From contig CAXBBG010000002.1 in NCBI GenBank assembly GCA_963974105.1, positions 1-64,000 on the forward strand: a stretch of 64,000 nt of DNA. The letters are read 5' to 3'. Numbering within the stretch: the stretch's first letter is position 1; each line of letters opens with the position of its first letter. Shown here in pieces: positions 17,388 through 26,245 of this stretch. Both the position numbers and the translations under genes were made by a program. Below the pieces are notes generated by a model that was not told the DNA's origin, made no database searches, and saw nothing but the letters and a program-made list of their open reading frames with translations. Source of the DNA: UBA2136 sp963974105. Its GTDB lineage: Bacteria > Pseudomonadota > Alphaproteobacteria > UBA2136.

Positions 17388-18431
17388 ATGTTTGCAATTA
17401 CAAAAAAAGAATCGGCTAAAGGTGTTTGGGCAAGTGATATAAAAAGCCCTAGTAAACCTGGAAATAATGACGTTCAAGTCCGTGTAACGCATGCGGGCAT
17501 TTGTGGGACTGATCTTCATATTTACAAATGGGATGAATGGGCTCGTAATCGTATTAAGCCGCCGCTTGTGATTGGCCACGAATTTGTAGGTGTGATTGTA
17601 GCCGTTGGTAAAAACGTGACAAAATACAAGGTGGGACAACGTGTAAGTGCAGAGTGCCATGTTGTTTGCGGTGTTTGTCGTTATTGTCGTACTGGGCGTG
17701 GACATTTATGTGCAGAAACGTCCATAATAGGTGTTGATAGAGACGGTATATTTACAGGGCTAGTGAATTTACCTGCCAGTAATATTTGGGGGGTTGATGA
17801 GGGGATACCGAATCATCATGCCGCTATTTTTGACCCTATTGGTAATGCCATGCATGCTGTTTCTAAGGGTGAAGTGGCAGGGCATAGTGTTGTGATTACA
17901 GGTGCAGGTGCTATTGGGCTTATTGCGATTGCGATTGCACGCTCATTGGGCGCAAGGCATATAAGTGTTATAGAACCCCAAGAGTATAAACGTAAACTTG
18001 CATTAGAGCTTGGTGCTGATATTGCCATGGCACCAGGTATAGAGGCAAATAATACAATTATGAGTGCAACAAATAACGTTGGGCCGCATGTTCTACTTGA
18101 AATGAGTGGAAACGCAGCGGCTATTGATAATGCGCTTGGATTGTTACAGCCTGGTGGTACGGCTGTTATGCTTGGTATACCTTCTGAGCCTATACAATTT
18201 GATTTGGCTGAAAAATTTGTATTTAAAGGGTTGACGATGAAAGGCATTATTGGACGTGAAATGTTTAATACATGGTTTCAGGTAGAAAGCTTTATGTTGA
18301 ACAACCCAGAAGCTGTTGAAAAAATAATTACACATATATTACCCGCAAAAGATTTTCAGAAAGGCTTTGATATGATGGAAGAGGGAACGTGCGGTAAAAT
18401 TGTATTAGAATTTGAAGGGGCTGAGGCATGA
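17388..18431 (+). CDS. tdh: L-threonine 3-dehydrogenase
   Basis: Oxidises threonine with NAD+ to 2-amino-3-ketobutyrate, the first step of threonine breakdown to glycine. The 347-residue zinc-dependent medium-chain dehydrogenase aligns by eye with E. coli Tdh along its length: ICGTDLHIYKWDEWA (catalytic zinc Cys), GHEFVG, the four-Cys structural zinc site (CGVCRYCRTGRGHLC), IFDPIGNAMH, GAGAIG nucleotide-binding loop and KGLTMKGIIGREMF. ATG 17388 fits the family N-terminus; GTG 17379 in frame is an alternative. Its last bases overlap the kbl start, so the pair is translationally coupled. Confidence 0.95.
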   Translation: MFAITKKESAKGVWASDIKSPSKPGNNDVQVRVTHAGICGTDLHIYKWDEWARNRIKPPLVIGHEFVGVIVAVGKNVTKYKVGQRVSAECHVVCGVCRYCRTGRGHLCAETSIIGVDRDGIFTGLVNLPASNIWGVDEGIPNHHAAIFDPIGNAMHAVSKGEVAGHSVVITGAGAIGLIAIAIARSLGARHISVIEPQEYKRKLALELGADIAMAPGIEANNTIMSATNNVGPHVLLEMSGNAAAIDNALGLLQPGGTAVMLGIPSEPIQFDLAEKFVFKGLTMKGIIGREMFNTWFQVESFMLNNPEAVEKIITHILPAKDFQKGFDMMEEGTCGKIVLEFEGAEA

Positions 18432-19597
18432 GTTCTTTTTATGAACATTTTAATGAAGAAGTACAAAGTTTAAAAGACGCAGGCACTTATAAAAAGGCAA
18501 AGCATTTAAATACGCCTATGGCTGCCCATGCGCAGATGGCCGAAGCGGGGGGAGAGATAACCATCCTTTCTTCAAATAACTATCTAGGGCTTGCAAATCA
18601 TCCAGACGTAATAAAGGCAGCGCATGAAGCGTTGGAAAAATATGGTATGGGGACGGCGTCTGTTCGGTTTATATGTGGCACGATGTCGGTACATGAGCAA
18701 CTTGAAAAAGTGATAGCAGAGCTTCATGGGACAGAGGCCTCTTTAACTTATTCGTCTTGCTGGGCAGCAAACACAGGTTTATTTGCGGTTATTTGTAAGC
18801 CAGGCGACGTGCTTATTAGTGACGCACTTAACCATGCAAGTATTATTGACGGTTGTCGGTTGGTACATAAAGAGGTTGTTAAAGAAATTTATGCGCATAG
18901 TGATATGCAAGCTTTAGAAGATATTCTTATAAAACATCAAAATGCGCCAAACCGATTTATTGTGACGGATGGTGTATTTTCTATGGAAGGTGATATTGCA
19001 AAGTTAAATGAAATAACGGTGCTTTGTGAAAAGTATGACGCTATACTTATTGTAGATGATTCTCACGGTGTTGGCGTGATGGGAAGTAATGGACGAGGCA
19101 CAGCTGAGCACTTTGGAGTTGAAAACAAGGTTGATATTTACACAGGCACACTTGGTAAAGCGCTTGGTGGTGCTGCGGGTGGTTATGTTGCGGCAAGGTC
19201 TTGTATAGTGGATATGCTGTTTCAAGCTTCGCGCCCACAAATATTTTCTAATGGTATTTCACCTGTGACTGCGGCAGGCGCGATTAAAGCATGTGAATTG
19301 GTAACGCCAGAGCGCATTGAAAGTCTACATGCTAAAATTAAATATTTTAAAAAAGGTTTAATGGATATAGGTTTAAACCCTCTTGAAGGTGAAAGTGCTA
19401 TATTGGCTGTGATTATAGGTGAAACAGCTACAGCTATTCAAATTTCCCATAAACTACTTAAGCTTGGTTTTTTTGTAACAGGGTTTGGTTTTCCTGTTGT
19501 GCCAGAAGGGAAAGCACGTATCCGTATTCAGGTGAGCGATGCGCTTTCATATGAGGACATTAATGCGGCTTTAACTGCTTTAAAGAAGGTTTTTTGA
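18428..19597 (+). CDS. kbl: Glycine C-acetyltransferase (2-amino-3-ketobutyrate CoA ligase)
   Basis: PLP enzyme that splits 2-amino-3-ketobutyrate with CoA into glycine and acetyl-CoA, directly using the Tdh product. It is 389 residues, close to E. coli Kbl (398). Visible motifs are NNYLGLANHP, GTASVRFICGT, VDDSHGVGVMG and TGTLGKALGGAAGGY, where the PLP-binding Lys is about residue 243. ATG 18428 overlaps the tdh stop by four bases (ATGA). No clear terminator follows; the next 258 bp hold an FNR-like palindrome. Confidence 0.96.
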   Translation: MSSFYEHFNEEVQSLKDAGTYKKAKHLNTPMAAHAQMAEAGGEITILSSNNYLGLANHPDVIKAAHEALEKYGMGTASVRFICGTMSVHEQLEKVIAELHGTEASLTYSSCWAANTGLFAVICKPGDVLISDALNHASIIDGCRLVHKEVVKEIYAHSDMQALEDILIKHQNAPNRFIVTDGVFSMEGDIAKLNEITVLCEKYDAILIVDDSHGVGVMGSNGRGTAEHFGVENKVDIYTGTLGKALGGAAGGYVAARSCIVDMLFQASRPQIFSNGISPVTAAGAIKACELVTPERIESLHAKIKYFKKGLMDIGLNPLEGESAILAVIIGETATAIQISHKLLKLGFFVTGFGFPVVPEGKARIRIQVSDALSYEDINAALTALKKVF

Positions 19598-19621
19598 ATC
19601 CATGCTTCTTCATATAATAGA

Positions 19622-19635
19622 TTGATAACTATCAA
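19622..19635. promoter_or_regulatory. Perfect FNR/FixK/Anr-type binding site
   Basis: TTGAT-AACT-ATCAA matches the TTGAT(N4)ATCAA consensus of FNR-family oxygen-responsive regulators exactly. It sits 24 bp after kbl and 220 bp before the S74 fibre gene. Its centre is about 63 bp upstream of a possible start site following a weak CATAAG -10 at 19680-19685, roughly class-I activator geometry. The target is most likely the fibre gene, which is inference. Confidence 0.55.
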
Positions 19636-19855
19636 CAAATATCTTTTTCACACTTCTTGTGTCAGTTGTTTCTGCCTTGCATAAGTCACTGTTTTATTTT
19701 GTTTTTGAAGGTGTGTTAGTTATTTTTTCCTTTCAATTTGAACCTTGTCATATATAATATAGTGTAGAAAAATTTATTTATATCATCCCTTAGTTTATAT
19801 TAAGCAGGGGTATCGTTTAAAAAAAATACAGAGTGTGTAGAGGTAAAGATAGTTT

Positions 19856-22800
19856 ATGGGCAAAAAAACGACATTCAAATATATCGGGCATTTTTCACTA
19901 TTCTTCATCACGGTTATGATGTTGTCGCTTGTTGCGGGTGTCGCACAGGCGCAAGTTGCTACGTCTTGGGGCGATGTAGCTTTTTCAGGCACGCTCAATT
20001 CAAACGAACTTTGCTATACCGACGGTAGCGACATTATTTGTGACGCTGGCCTACTTGTTAATGGCGCAGCCGCTTTAGACGTTTCTGGTACAGTTTCAGC
20101 CACAGCCTTTGTGGGTGACGGTTCTGGTCTTACGGGTGTAGCAGCCATCATGGGCATTAACGACCTAACCGATGCAAAGCACGACACCGACGACTATTCA
20201 AGCCTATTCCTTGGTAATGGCGCAGGTGCAAATGATGATGGGACGGATAATGCAAATGTCGGTATTGGTAAAAATGTTTTAAACGCAAATACGACAGGCT
20301 ATAGTAATATAGCTCTTGGGAACTCAGCGCTTGAAGCTAATATAGATGGATATGGTAATATATCTATTGGTTTTGATGCTCTTAAATCAAGCACAACAGG
20401 TGTCCGAAGCACAATTATTGGTAATAATAGTGCAATGAACACAACAACTGGTGGTGATAACACAATTATTGGCTATAATAGCTTTTTGTCAAACGAGACA
20501 GGTATTAGAAATACGATTGTTGGCCAATATGCAGGTAAAGGTTCAACAGGTCTTTCAGATATAAATAGAACTGTTATGCTTGGTTTTTACAGTGGGCAAA
20601 ATGTATTAACAGGTGCTGACGATAATACATTTTTAGGTTATAAATCTGGTTCAAATGTTTCAACAGGTGCAAGTAATACCTTGGTCGGAGCCAATGCTGG
20701 TGATTTGATAATGACGGGTTCCCGTAATATTATTATTGGGCAACAGGCTGATACCCCTGGTGCATCAACATCCGACTATTTAAACATTGGTGATCTTATT
20801 AAGGGTTCAATGGTAAGCGGTTCTGAACAAGTTTCTCTTACAGGGACGTTAAGCGTTGCGACACTTTGTGACGAAACAGGCGCAAATTGTAATGACCTTT
20901 CTGCTGGTCTTGGTGGCGGTGGCGGTGCTGTTTCACTGACCGACCTAACCGACGCAAAATATGACGGATTTAGTTTATATGTTGGTGAGTTTTCAGGGGC
21001 AAATGACGACGGGACGAATACCAATACAGGTATTGGTAAATATGCTTTAACCAGCAATACAACAGGTAATAATAACACGGCAACTGGTTATTTTGCATCG
21101 TATTCTAATGTGTCAGGAGGTTACAATTCTGCATATGGGCATGGTGCTTTAAGGTCAAATACGGCATCAAATAACAGTGCTTTTGGTGCAAGTGCTTTGT
21201 TTGGGAATCCTGGTGCTGATAACGCAGGGTTTGGTGCATATGCTTTAACATCGAACCAAGGCGCTGATAACGCAGCTTTCGGTTCAAAGTCGGGCATGAG
21301 GAATACAACAGGTTTTGGTAATGCCCTTTTAGGTAAAGATTCTGGGTATTATAATACGACGGGACACAACAACACATCTCTAGGTTATCGCGCACAATAT
21401 GGCGTAAATGCAAGCTCAACGGGCTCATACAATGTATCACTTGGGCATGAAGCGAATATGCTTTTAACAACAGGTAGCAATAACATTGCCATTGGTGCAA
21501 GTGTGACGGTGGCAGACGTAGCAGGTGATGACCAGTTGAATATTGGTAACCTGATTAAAGGTAGTATGTCCTCAGGTTCTGAACAGGTTTCCCTCACAGG
21601 TACGCTCAGTGTTGCCACACTTTGTGACGAAACAGGTGCAAACTGTAATGACCTTAGTGCTGGTCTTGGTGGCGCAAGTTCTATTAACGATCTAAGCGAC
21701 GCCAAGCACGACACGGACGATTATTCTAGCCTGTTCGTTGGTAATAGTGCCGGTGCAGTTGATGATGGCACAGATAATAAAAACGTAGGTGTTGGTTTTG
21801 AAGCACTTAAATCAGTAACGTCTGGTTCAAACAATACGGCTTTAGGTTACGCAGCATTAAGAGGTGTAGTAACGGGCACATCTAATGTTGCGGTTGGTAT
21901 GAGCGCATTGCATAGTAATAATACAGGCGCTTCTAACGTGAGTTTGGGTGAATATTCTCAATATGGCCTGATTTCAGGGTCTAATAACGTGTCTTTAGGT
22001 GGATGGTCTTTATATAGAAATACAACAGGCTTTAGTAACATTGCTATAGGTAGATCTGCATTAACAGAGCTTAAAGGTTCTAATAATGTGGGGATAGGTC
22101 ATAGCGCATTGAATGGTGTGTTGAACAATACAACTGTAAATAATAACGTCGCATTGGGGCATAATGCTGGTTATAATGTGCGAACAGGGGGGGACAGCAA
22201 TACTTTTCTGGGATATCAAGCAGGTATGACAACCACGACAGGTGCGTCTAATATTTTAGTTGGTAGTGGAGTATATGCGTCTGCTGCCACAGCTTCCGAC
22301 GAATTAAATATTGGTAACCTTATTAAAGGTGACCTTGCAAATAAAGAAACTACTATACTTGGTCATGTTACAGTTGAACCTGTAGGTGCAACAGATGGTT
22401 TCCATGTATACGATCAAGGTCTTGACATATCTATGGACTTTAATGTTGTAAATGATGCCCATTCAAAAATTTCCACATCGATTGGTGATCTTGCTTTAAT
22501 GCCATTTGGGAACCTAGGTGTTGGCACTGAAGCACCAAACGCTAAATTAGATGTGTTGGGTACAGTTTCAGCCACAGCCTTTGTGGGTGACGGTTCTGGT
22601 TTAACAGGCGTTACAGCAACTGTCGGTATTGATGATTTAACAGATGGTAAGCATGACGCGAGTGCGTCACCAAGTGTATTCTTAGGTCTAAATGCAGGTG
22701 CGGTGGACGATGGAACATCAAACCACAACACAGGTATTGGGCACTTAGCTTTAAATAAAGTTACCAGCGGTTATGATAACGTGGCTGTGGGGGCAAATGC

Positions 22801-23968
22801 GCTGGAAAACCATACAACAGGCTTTTATAACACAGCGGTTGGTGTAAGAGCGTTACAATCTGTAACCACAGGTCTGCAAAATACAGCTTTTGGTGCAGAT
22901 GCTTTGTCTTCTATTACAACATCAAGCGGTAGTGTGGCTGTTGGTAACGGTGCGTTAAATGCTAATACAACAGGTAGCGGTAACACAGCTGTTGGTCGTT
23001 CTGTGCTAAATAACAATACAACAGGATTCCAAAATACGGGCGTTGGTTCAAATGCAATGGAATTTGCAACAGGTAGCAATAACTCTGGATTTGGTATGAA
23101 TGCCTTGTATAATGCAACAGGTAGTAATAACACAGGTGTAGGTAGCGGCGCGTTGCTGAATGTTACATCTGGTGGATCTAACACGGGTATTGGTTATCAA
23201 TCACTTTATAACACCACAACAACTTCATATAATACGTCGGTTGGTGGCTATGGTCTGTATTATAACAAAACAGGTGCAAATAACGCGTCTGTAGGTTATC
23301 AGGCTGGGTGGGGTGCTTCAAATGCGAGTAATTATAATAATAACGTTTTGTTTGGTTATCAGGCAGGTTACGCCTTGCGTACAGGTGGTGATAATAACGT
23401 GATGATTGGTTACCAAGCAGGTGATGCCACCACAACAGGTGCAAGTAATATTTTGATTGGTAGCAATGTAGACGCCACAACAGCTACGGCGTCAAACCAG
23501 TTGAATATTGGTAATACCATTTATGGTGACCTTGCCAACGACTATGTGGGTATTGGTAATACATCTCCTTCTGTTGCCTTGGATGTAACGGGTGATATTG
23601 AATACACAGGAATAATCACCGATGTATCTGACAGACGTTTGAAACAAGATATTGTGACATTGCCAGCAGGTCAGCTTGAAAAGATTGCAAGTGTAAACCC
23701 TGTAAGCTTTGCGATGATTAATAACCCAAGCGTGACTGAATATGGTGTGATAGCGCAAGAGTTGGAAGAAGTGTTCCCTATTCTTGTAAAAACAGCAGAT
23801 GACGCAAGTGAGACGAAATCGGTGAATTATGTGGGGCTTATTGCACCAATGATGAGCGCGATAAGCGAACTTAAAGCTTTAAATGAAGAACAGGCAGTAC
23901 GTTTAGCGAAGCAAGAGTCTGAGCTTCAAGCTTTAAAAGAAACTGTTAAGAGTTTATCTGCTAAATAA
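19856..23968 (+). CDS. Large secreted modular fibre/adhesin-like protein with C-terminal S74 self-cleaving chaperone
   Basis: A 1370-residue exported protein. The signal peptide (1-32, ending AQA) is followed by a short region with a Cys pair, then four modules each opening with DLTDAKHD or a close variant and an asparagine/threonine/glycine-rich run of 14-16-residue repeats (pattern NTxxGYxAL...NTTGxxN), likely forming a beta-solenoid shaft. Three modules close with a form of LNIGNLIKG. Residues about 1255-1370 are an S74 (endosialidase-type intramolecular chaperone) domain: S1258-D-R-R-L-K1263 is the Ser/Lys dyad, then YGVIAQELEEVFP and a C-terminal coiled coil. Family members trimerise and cut off the last ~113 residues. 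No YadA-type anchor or sorting motif is visible. Phage tail fibre is the other home of this fold, but no phage genes are near. Confidence 0.85.
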   Translation: MGKKTTFKYIGHFSLFFITVMMLSLVAGVAQAQVATSWGDVAFSGTLNSNELCYTDGSDIICDAGLLVNGAAALDVSGTVSATAFVGDGSGLTGVAAIMGINDLTDAKHDTDDYSSLFLGNGAGANDDGTDNANVGIGKNVLNANTTGYSNIALGNSALEANIDGYGNISIGFDALKSSTTGVRSTIIGNNSAMNTTTGGDNTIIGYNSFLSNETGIRNTIVGQYAGKGSTGLSDINRTVMLGFYSGQNVLTGADDNTFLGYKSGSNVSTGASNTLVGANAGDLIMTGSRNIIIGQQADTPGASTSDYLNIGDLIKGSMVSGSEQVSLTGTLSVATLCDETGANCNDLSAGLGGGGGAVSLTDLTDAKYDGFSLYVGEFSGANDDGTNTNTGIGKYALTSNTTGNNNTATGYFASYSNVSGGYNSAYGHGALRSNTASNNSAFGASALFGNPGADNAGFGAYALTSNQGADNAAFGSKSGMRNTTGFGNALLGKDSGYYNTTGHNNTSLGYRAQYGVNASSTGSYNVSLGHEANMLLTTGSNNIAIGASVTVADVAGDDQLNIGNLIKGSMSSGSEQVSLTGTLSVATLCDETGANCNDLSAGLGGASSINDLSDAKHDTDDYSSLFVGNSAGAVDDGTDNKNVGVGFEALKSVTSGSNNTALGYAALRGVVTGTSNVAVGMSALHSNNTGASNVSLGEYSQYGLISGSNNVSLGGWSLYRNTTGFSNIAIGRSALTELKGSNNVGIGHSALNGVLNNTTVNNNVALGHNAGYNVRTGGDSNTFLGYQAGMTTTTGASNILVGSGVYASAATASDELNIGNLIKGDLANKETTILGHVTVEPVGATDGFHVYDQGLDISMDFNVVNDAHSKISTSIGDLALMPFGNLGVGTEAPNAKLDVLGTVSATAFVGDGSGLTGVTATVGIDDLTDGKHDASASPSVFLGLNAGAVDDGTSNHNTGIGHLALNKVTSGYDNVAVGANALENHTTGFYNTAVGVRALQSVTTGLQNTAFGADALSSITTSSGSVAVGNGALNANTTGSGNTAVGRSVLNNNTTGFQNTGVGSNAMEFATGSNNSGFGMNALYNATGSNNTGVGSGALLNVTSGGSNTGIGYQSLYNTTTTSYNTSVGGYGLYYNKTGANNASVGYQAGWGASNASNYNNNVLFGYQAGYALRTGGDNNVMIGYQAGDATTTGASNILIGSNVDATTATASNQLNIGNTIYGDLANDYVGIGNTSPSVALDVTGDIEYTGIITDVSDRRLKQDIVTLPAGQLEKIASVNPVSFAMINNPSVTEYGVIAQELEEVFPILVKTADDASETKSVNYVGLIAPMMSAISELKALNEEQAVRLAKQESELQALKETVKSLSAK
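20087..20128 (+). repeat. 42-bp exact repeat, copy 1
   Basis: Identical to 22559-22600. It encodes GTVSATAFVGDGSG at the head of the first module, and the flanking LDV...LTGV residues are also similar in both copies. The identity at silent positions suggests recent duplication or gene conversion. Confidence 0.9.
22559..22600 (+). repeat. 42-bp exact repeat, copy 2
   Basis: Identical to 20087-20128; it heads the fourth module of the fibre protein. A second, near-identical pair (encoding CDETGANCNDL and flanks) lies near 20865-20920 and 21622-21675. Confidence 0.9.
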
Positions 23969-24011
23969 TTTATAGTATACTAATCGTTCAAACAAAGAAC
24001 TGATTGGATTT

Positions 24012-25424
24012 ATGACAACTACACTGTATTGGTTTAGACAAGACTTAAGGGTATCTGACAATCCAGCGCTTTTAACTGCGATTCAAAGCGGTGACGTTTT
24101 GCCTGTTTACATTTTGGACGATGAAAATGCTGGGCAGCATAAAATGGGTGCTGCAAGCCGTGTTTGGTTACATTATGCACTTGAATCATTAAATCAATCA
24201 TTGGATGGAAAACTGTTAATACTTAAAGGTAACCCTTTAAGTATAATTCCAAAACTAATGTCTGAAAATAAAATTCAATCAATTTTCTGGAATAGGTGTT
24301 ATGAACCATGGCGCATTGGGCGCGATAAAGCCTTAAAATTAAAATTAGAAAAACTAGGGTTACGTGTTCAAAGTTTTAATGGCTCTTTATTGTGGGAACC
24401 ATGGGAGAATTTAAAAGACAATGGTGATCCCTATAAAGTATTTACACCTTACTTTAGAAAAGCCTGTAAGACACAAAACCCAAGAAAACCTTTAAAATCT
24501 CCTGCTAACCTTTCTCTTGTTAAAATAGCCATGACTTATGAAAATGTAGAGTCTTTAAACTTATTACCATCTATTAAATGGCATGAGAAAATTGTTCGTG
24601 AATGGGATATAAGCGAAGAAGGTGCAGTTGAAAAATTGCATCATTTTTTGAAAGAGGGTGTAGCTGATTATAAGGAAGGGCGGAACTTTCCAGCAAAGAA
24701 AAATGTTTCGCGTCTCTCACCATATTTACATTTTGGCCAAATTTCACCTAACGAAATATGGCATACAGCAAAATTTTATAGTGATGATGAAAATGTTGAG
24801 ACTTTTTGTACAGAATTAGGATGGCGAGAATTTTCATACAATCTTCTTTATCATTTCCCTGAATTAAAGACAAAAAATTTGCAGGCAAAGTTTGATCATT
24901 TTCCATGGGACGAAAATGAGGAGTTTTTAAAAAAATGGCAACGTGGAAAAACAGGTTACCCTATTGTTGATGCAGGGATGCGGGAACTATGGCAAACAGG
25001 GTTTATGCATAATAGAGTGCGTATGGTTGTTGCTTCTTTTTTAGTTAAAAATTTACGTATTCATTGGCATCAAGGTGAAAAATGGTTTTGGGATTGTTTA
25101 ATTGATGCGGATCATGCGAGTAATAGTGCGAGTTGGCAATGGGTAGCTGGGAGTGGTGCAGACGCCGCACCTTATTTTAGAGTTTTTAACCCTATTACTC
25201 AAGGTGAGCGTTTTGATCCTGAGGGTGCTTATATAACAAAATATGTGCCTGAGCTAGCTAAGTTACCAATAAAGTATTTATTTAACCCCTGGGAGGCTCC
25301 AAAAAGTACTTTAGCAGAAGCGGGTATTGAACTTGGATCAGATTACCCCCTGCCAATGGTTGACGTTAAGGCATCAAGAGAAGCTGCGTTAAGTGCCTAT
25401 GCCTTTATTAAATTATGTGGTTAA
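24012..25424 (+). CDS. phrB: Deoxyribodipyrimidine photolyase (CPD class I type)
   Basis: Uses blue light and FADH- to split UV-induced pyrimidine dimers. It is 470 residues, the normal length. The N-terminal antenna-binding Rossmann domain begins LYWFRQDLRVSDNPAL. The C-terminal helical FAD domain shows SRLSPYLHFGQISP, GWREFSYNLLYHFP, GYPIVDAGMRELWQTGFMHNR (photolyase signature), WFWDCLIDADHASNSASWQW and the terminal GAYITKYVPEL. The Trp electron-transfer residues of these motifs are in place. A cryptochrome-like role cannot be fully excluded, but CPD photolyase is by far the best reading. Only 43 bp separate it from the fibre gene, and the downstream chalcone-isomerase-like gene is close enough to be co-transcribed. 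Confidence 0.95.
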   Translation: MTTTLYWFRQDLRVSDNPALLTAIQSGDVLPVYILDDENAGQHKMGAASRVWLHYALESLNQSLDGKLLILKGNPLSIIPKLMSENKIQSIFWNRCYEPWRIGRDKALKLKLEKLGLRVQSFNGSLLWEPWENLKDNGDPYKVFTPYFRKACKTQNPRKPLKSPANLSLVKIAMTYENVESLNLLPSIKWHEKIVREWDISEEGAVEKLHHFLKEGVADYKEGRNFPAKKNVSRLSPYLHFGQISPNEIWHTAKFYSDDENVETFCTELGWREFSYNLLYHFPELKTKNLQAKFDHFPWDENEEFLKKWQRGKTGYPIVDAGMRELWQTGFMHNRVRMVVASFLVKNLRIHWHQGEKWFWDCLIDADHASNSASWQWVAGSGADAAPYFRVFNPITQGERFDPEGAYITKYVPELAKLPIKYLFNPWEAPKSTLAEAGIELGSDYPLPMVDVKASREAALSAYAFIKLCG

Positions 25425-25454
25425 TTTTTTTGTGAATAGAAAGTGGTTTTAATT

Positions 25455-25958
25455 ATGCTGAAATTGAGATTCTATCTTTTATTTATAGTTGTAATTTTAG
25501 TAAATCACTCTGCCTATTCAAGTGATTTTATTTCTAAGGATAACCTTATTGGTAAAGGGCGGATGGATTATTTTTTTTGGCACGTGTATGACGTTAATTT
25601 ATATGCAGAAGACACGTTTTCTTTTAACAAGCCCTTTGCATTAAGTCTGGAATATAGGTTAAATTTAAATGGTGTTGAAATTGCTGAAAAATCTATCGCT
25701 GAAATTAAAAAAATAGGTTTTGATGATAAAGAAAAATTGGAGCAGTGGCGAGAAGAAATGCGCAAAATTTTTCCAAATGTAACCGACTCAGATATTTTAA
25801 CAGGCATCTATAATCCTAACAAACCCACAAAATTCCTCAAAAATAATCAGGAGATTGGCGTTGTCGAAGACCCTGAATTTGGGAAATGGTTTTTTGGCAT
25901 TTGGCTGAGTGAAAAAACATCTCAGCCACGTTTGCGAAAAGTTTTGTTAGGTGGATAA
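25455..25958 (+). CDS. Secreted chalcone-isomerase-like protein
   Basis: A 167-residue exported protein: signal peptide about 1-22 (ending HSAYS), then a chalcone-isomerase-like fold with IGKGRMDYFFWHVYDVNLYAED and KPFALSLEYRLNLNGVEIAEKSIAEI. Bacterial members of this family (Chalcone_3 type) are periplasmic and of unknown function; they lack known flavonoid substrates. ATG 25455 gives a compact signal peptide; GTG 25443 in frame is possible. It lies 30 bp after the photolyase gene. Such proteins often sit beside photolyase-region genes in proteobacteria, so a light- or lipid-related role is possible but unproven. Confidence 0.8.
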   Translation: MLKLRFYLLFIVVILVNHSAYSSDFISKDNLIGKGRMDYFFWHVYDVNLYAEDTFSFNKPFALSLEYRLNLNGVEIAEKSIAEIKKIGFDDKEKLEQWREEMRKIFPNVTDSDILTGIYNPNKPTKFLKNNQEIGVVEDPEFGKWFFGIWLSEKTSQPRLRKVLLGG

Positions 25959-26045
25959 ATTTTACCAATAACATAGTTATTATTATAGATTTTGATGGTT
26001 TTATCTTGGGGGGATTTCTTGTAACACGGGCGACCATTTTAAAAA

Positions 26046-26121
26046 TGGTGGGCAGGGAGGGAATCGAACCCCCGACACAATGAGCTTCAATCATTTGCTC
26101 TACCAACTGAGCTACCTGCCC
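26046..26121 (-). tRNA. tRNA-Phe (anticodon GAA)
   Basis: A 76-nt minus-strand tRNA with acceptor GGGCAGG/CCTGCCC, discriminator A, encoded CCA, anticodon stem AATGA/TCATT with loop TTGAAGC, and T arm GGGGGTTCGATTCCCTC. Anticodon GAA reads phenylalanine codons. Confidence 0.97.
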
Positions 26122-26245
26122 ATGTCCAAGTGAGTGAGAATATACCCATGTTTAATATAGATTGCAAGACTATTATTGACGAAAAAGGCATAAATATTCA
26201 TTTTATCTATGCCTAGGTTATTTTATAAGTTATTAGGTGCTTGCT

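Noticed and set aside
19856..23968. CRISPR-like or tandem DNA repeats in the fibre gene
   Set aside because: The repeats are coding, degenerate and lack spacers; they are protein repeats, not a CRISPR array.
19856..25424. A prophage containing the S74 fibre
   Set aside because: The flanking genes (tdh-kbl, photolyase) are chromosomal housekeeping genes, and no capsid, terminase, integrase or attachment site is seen.
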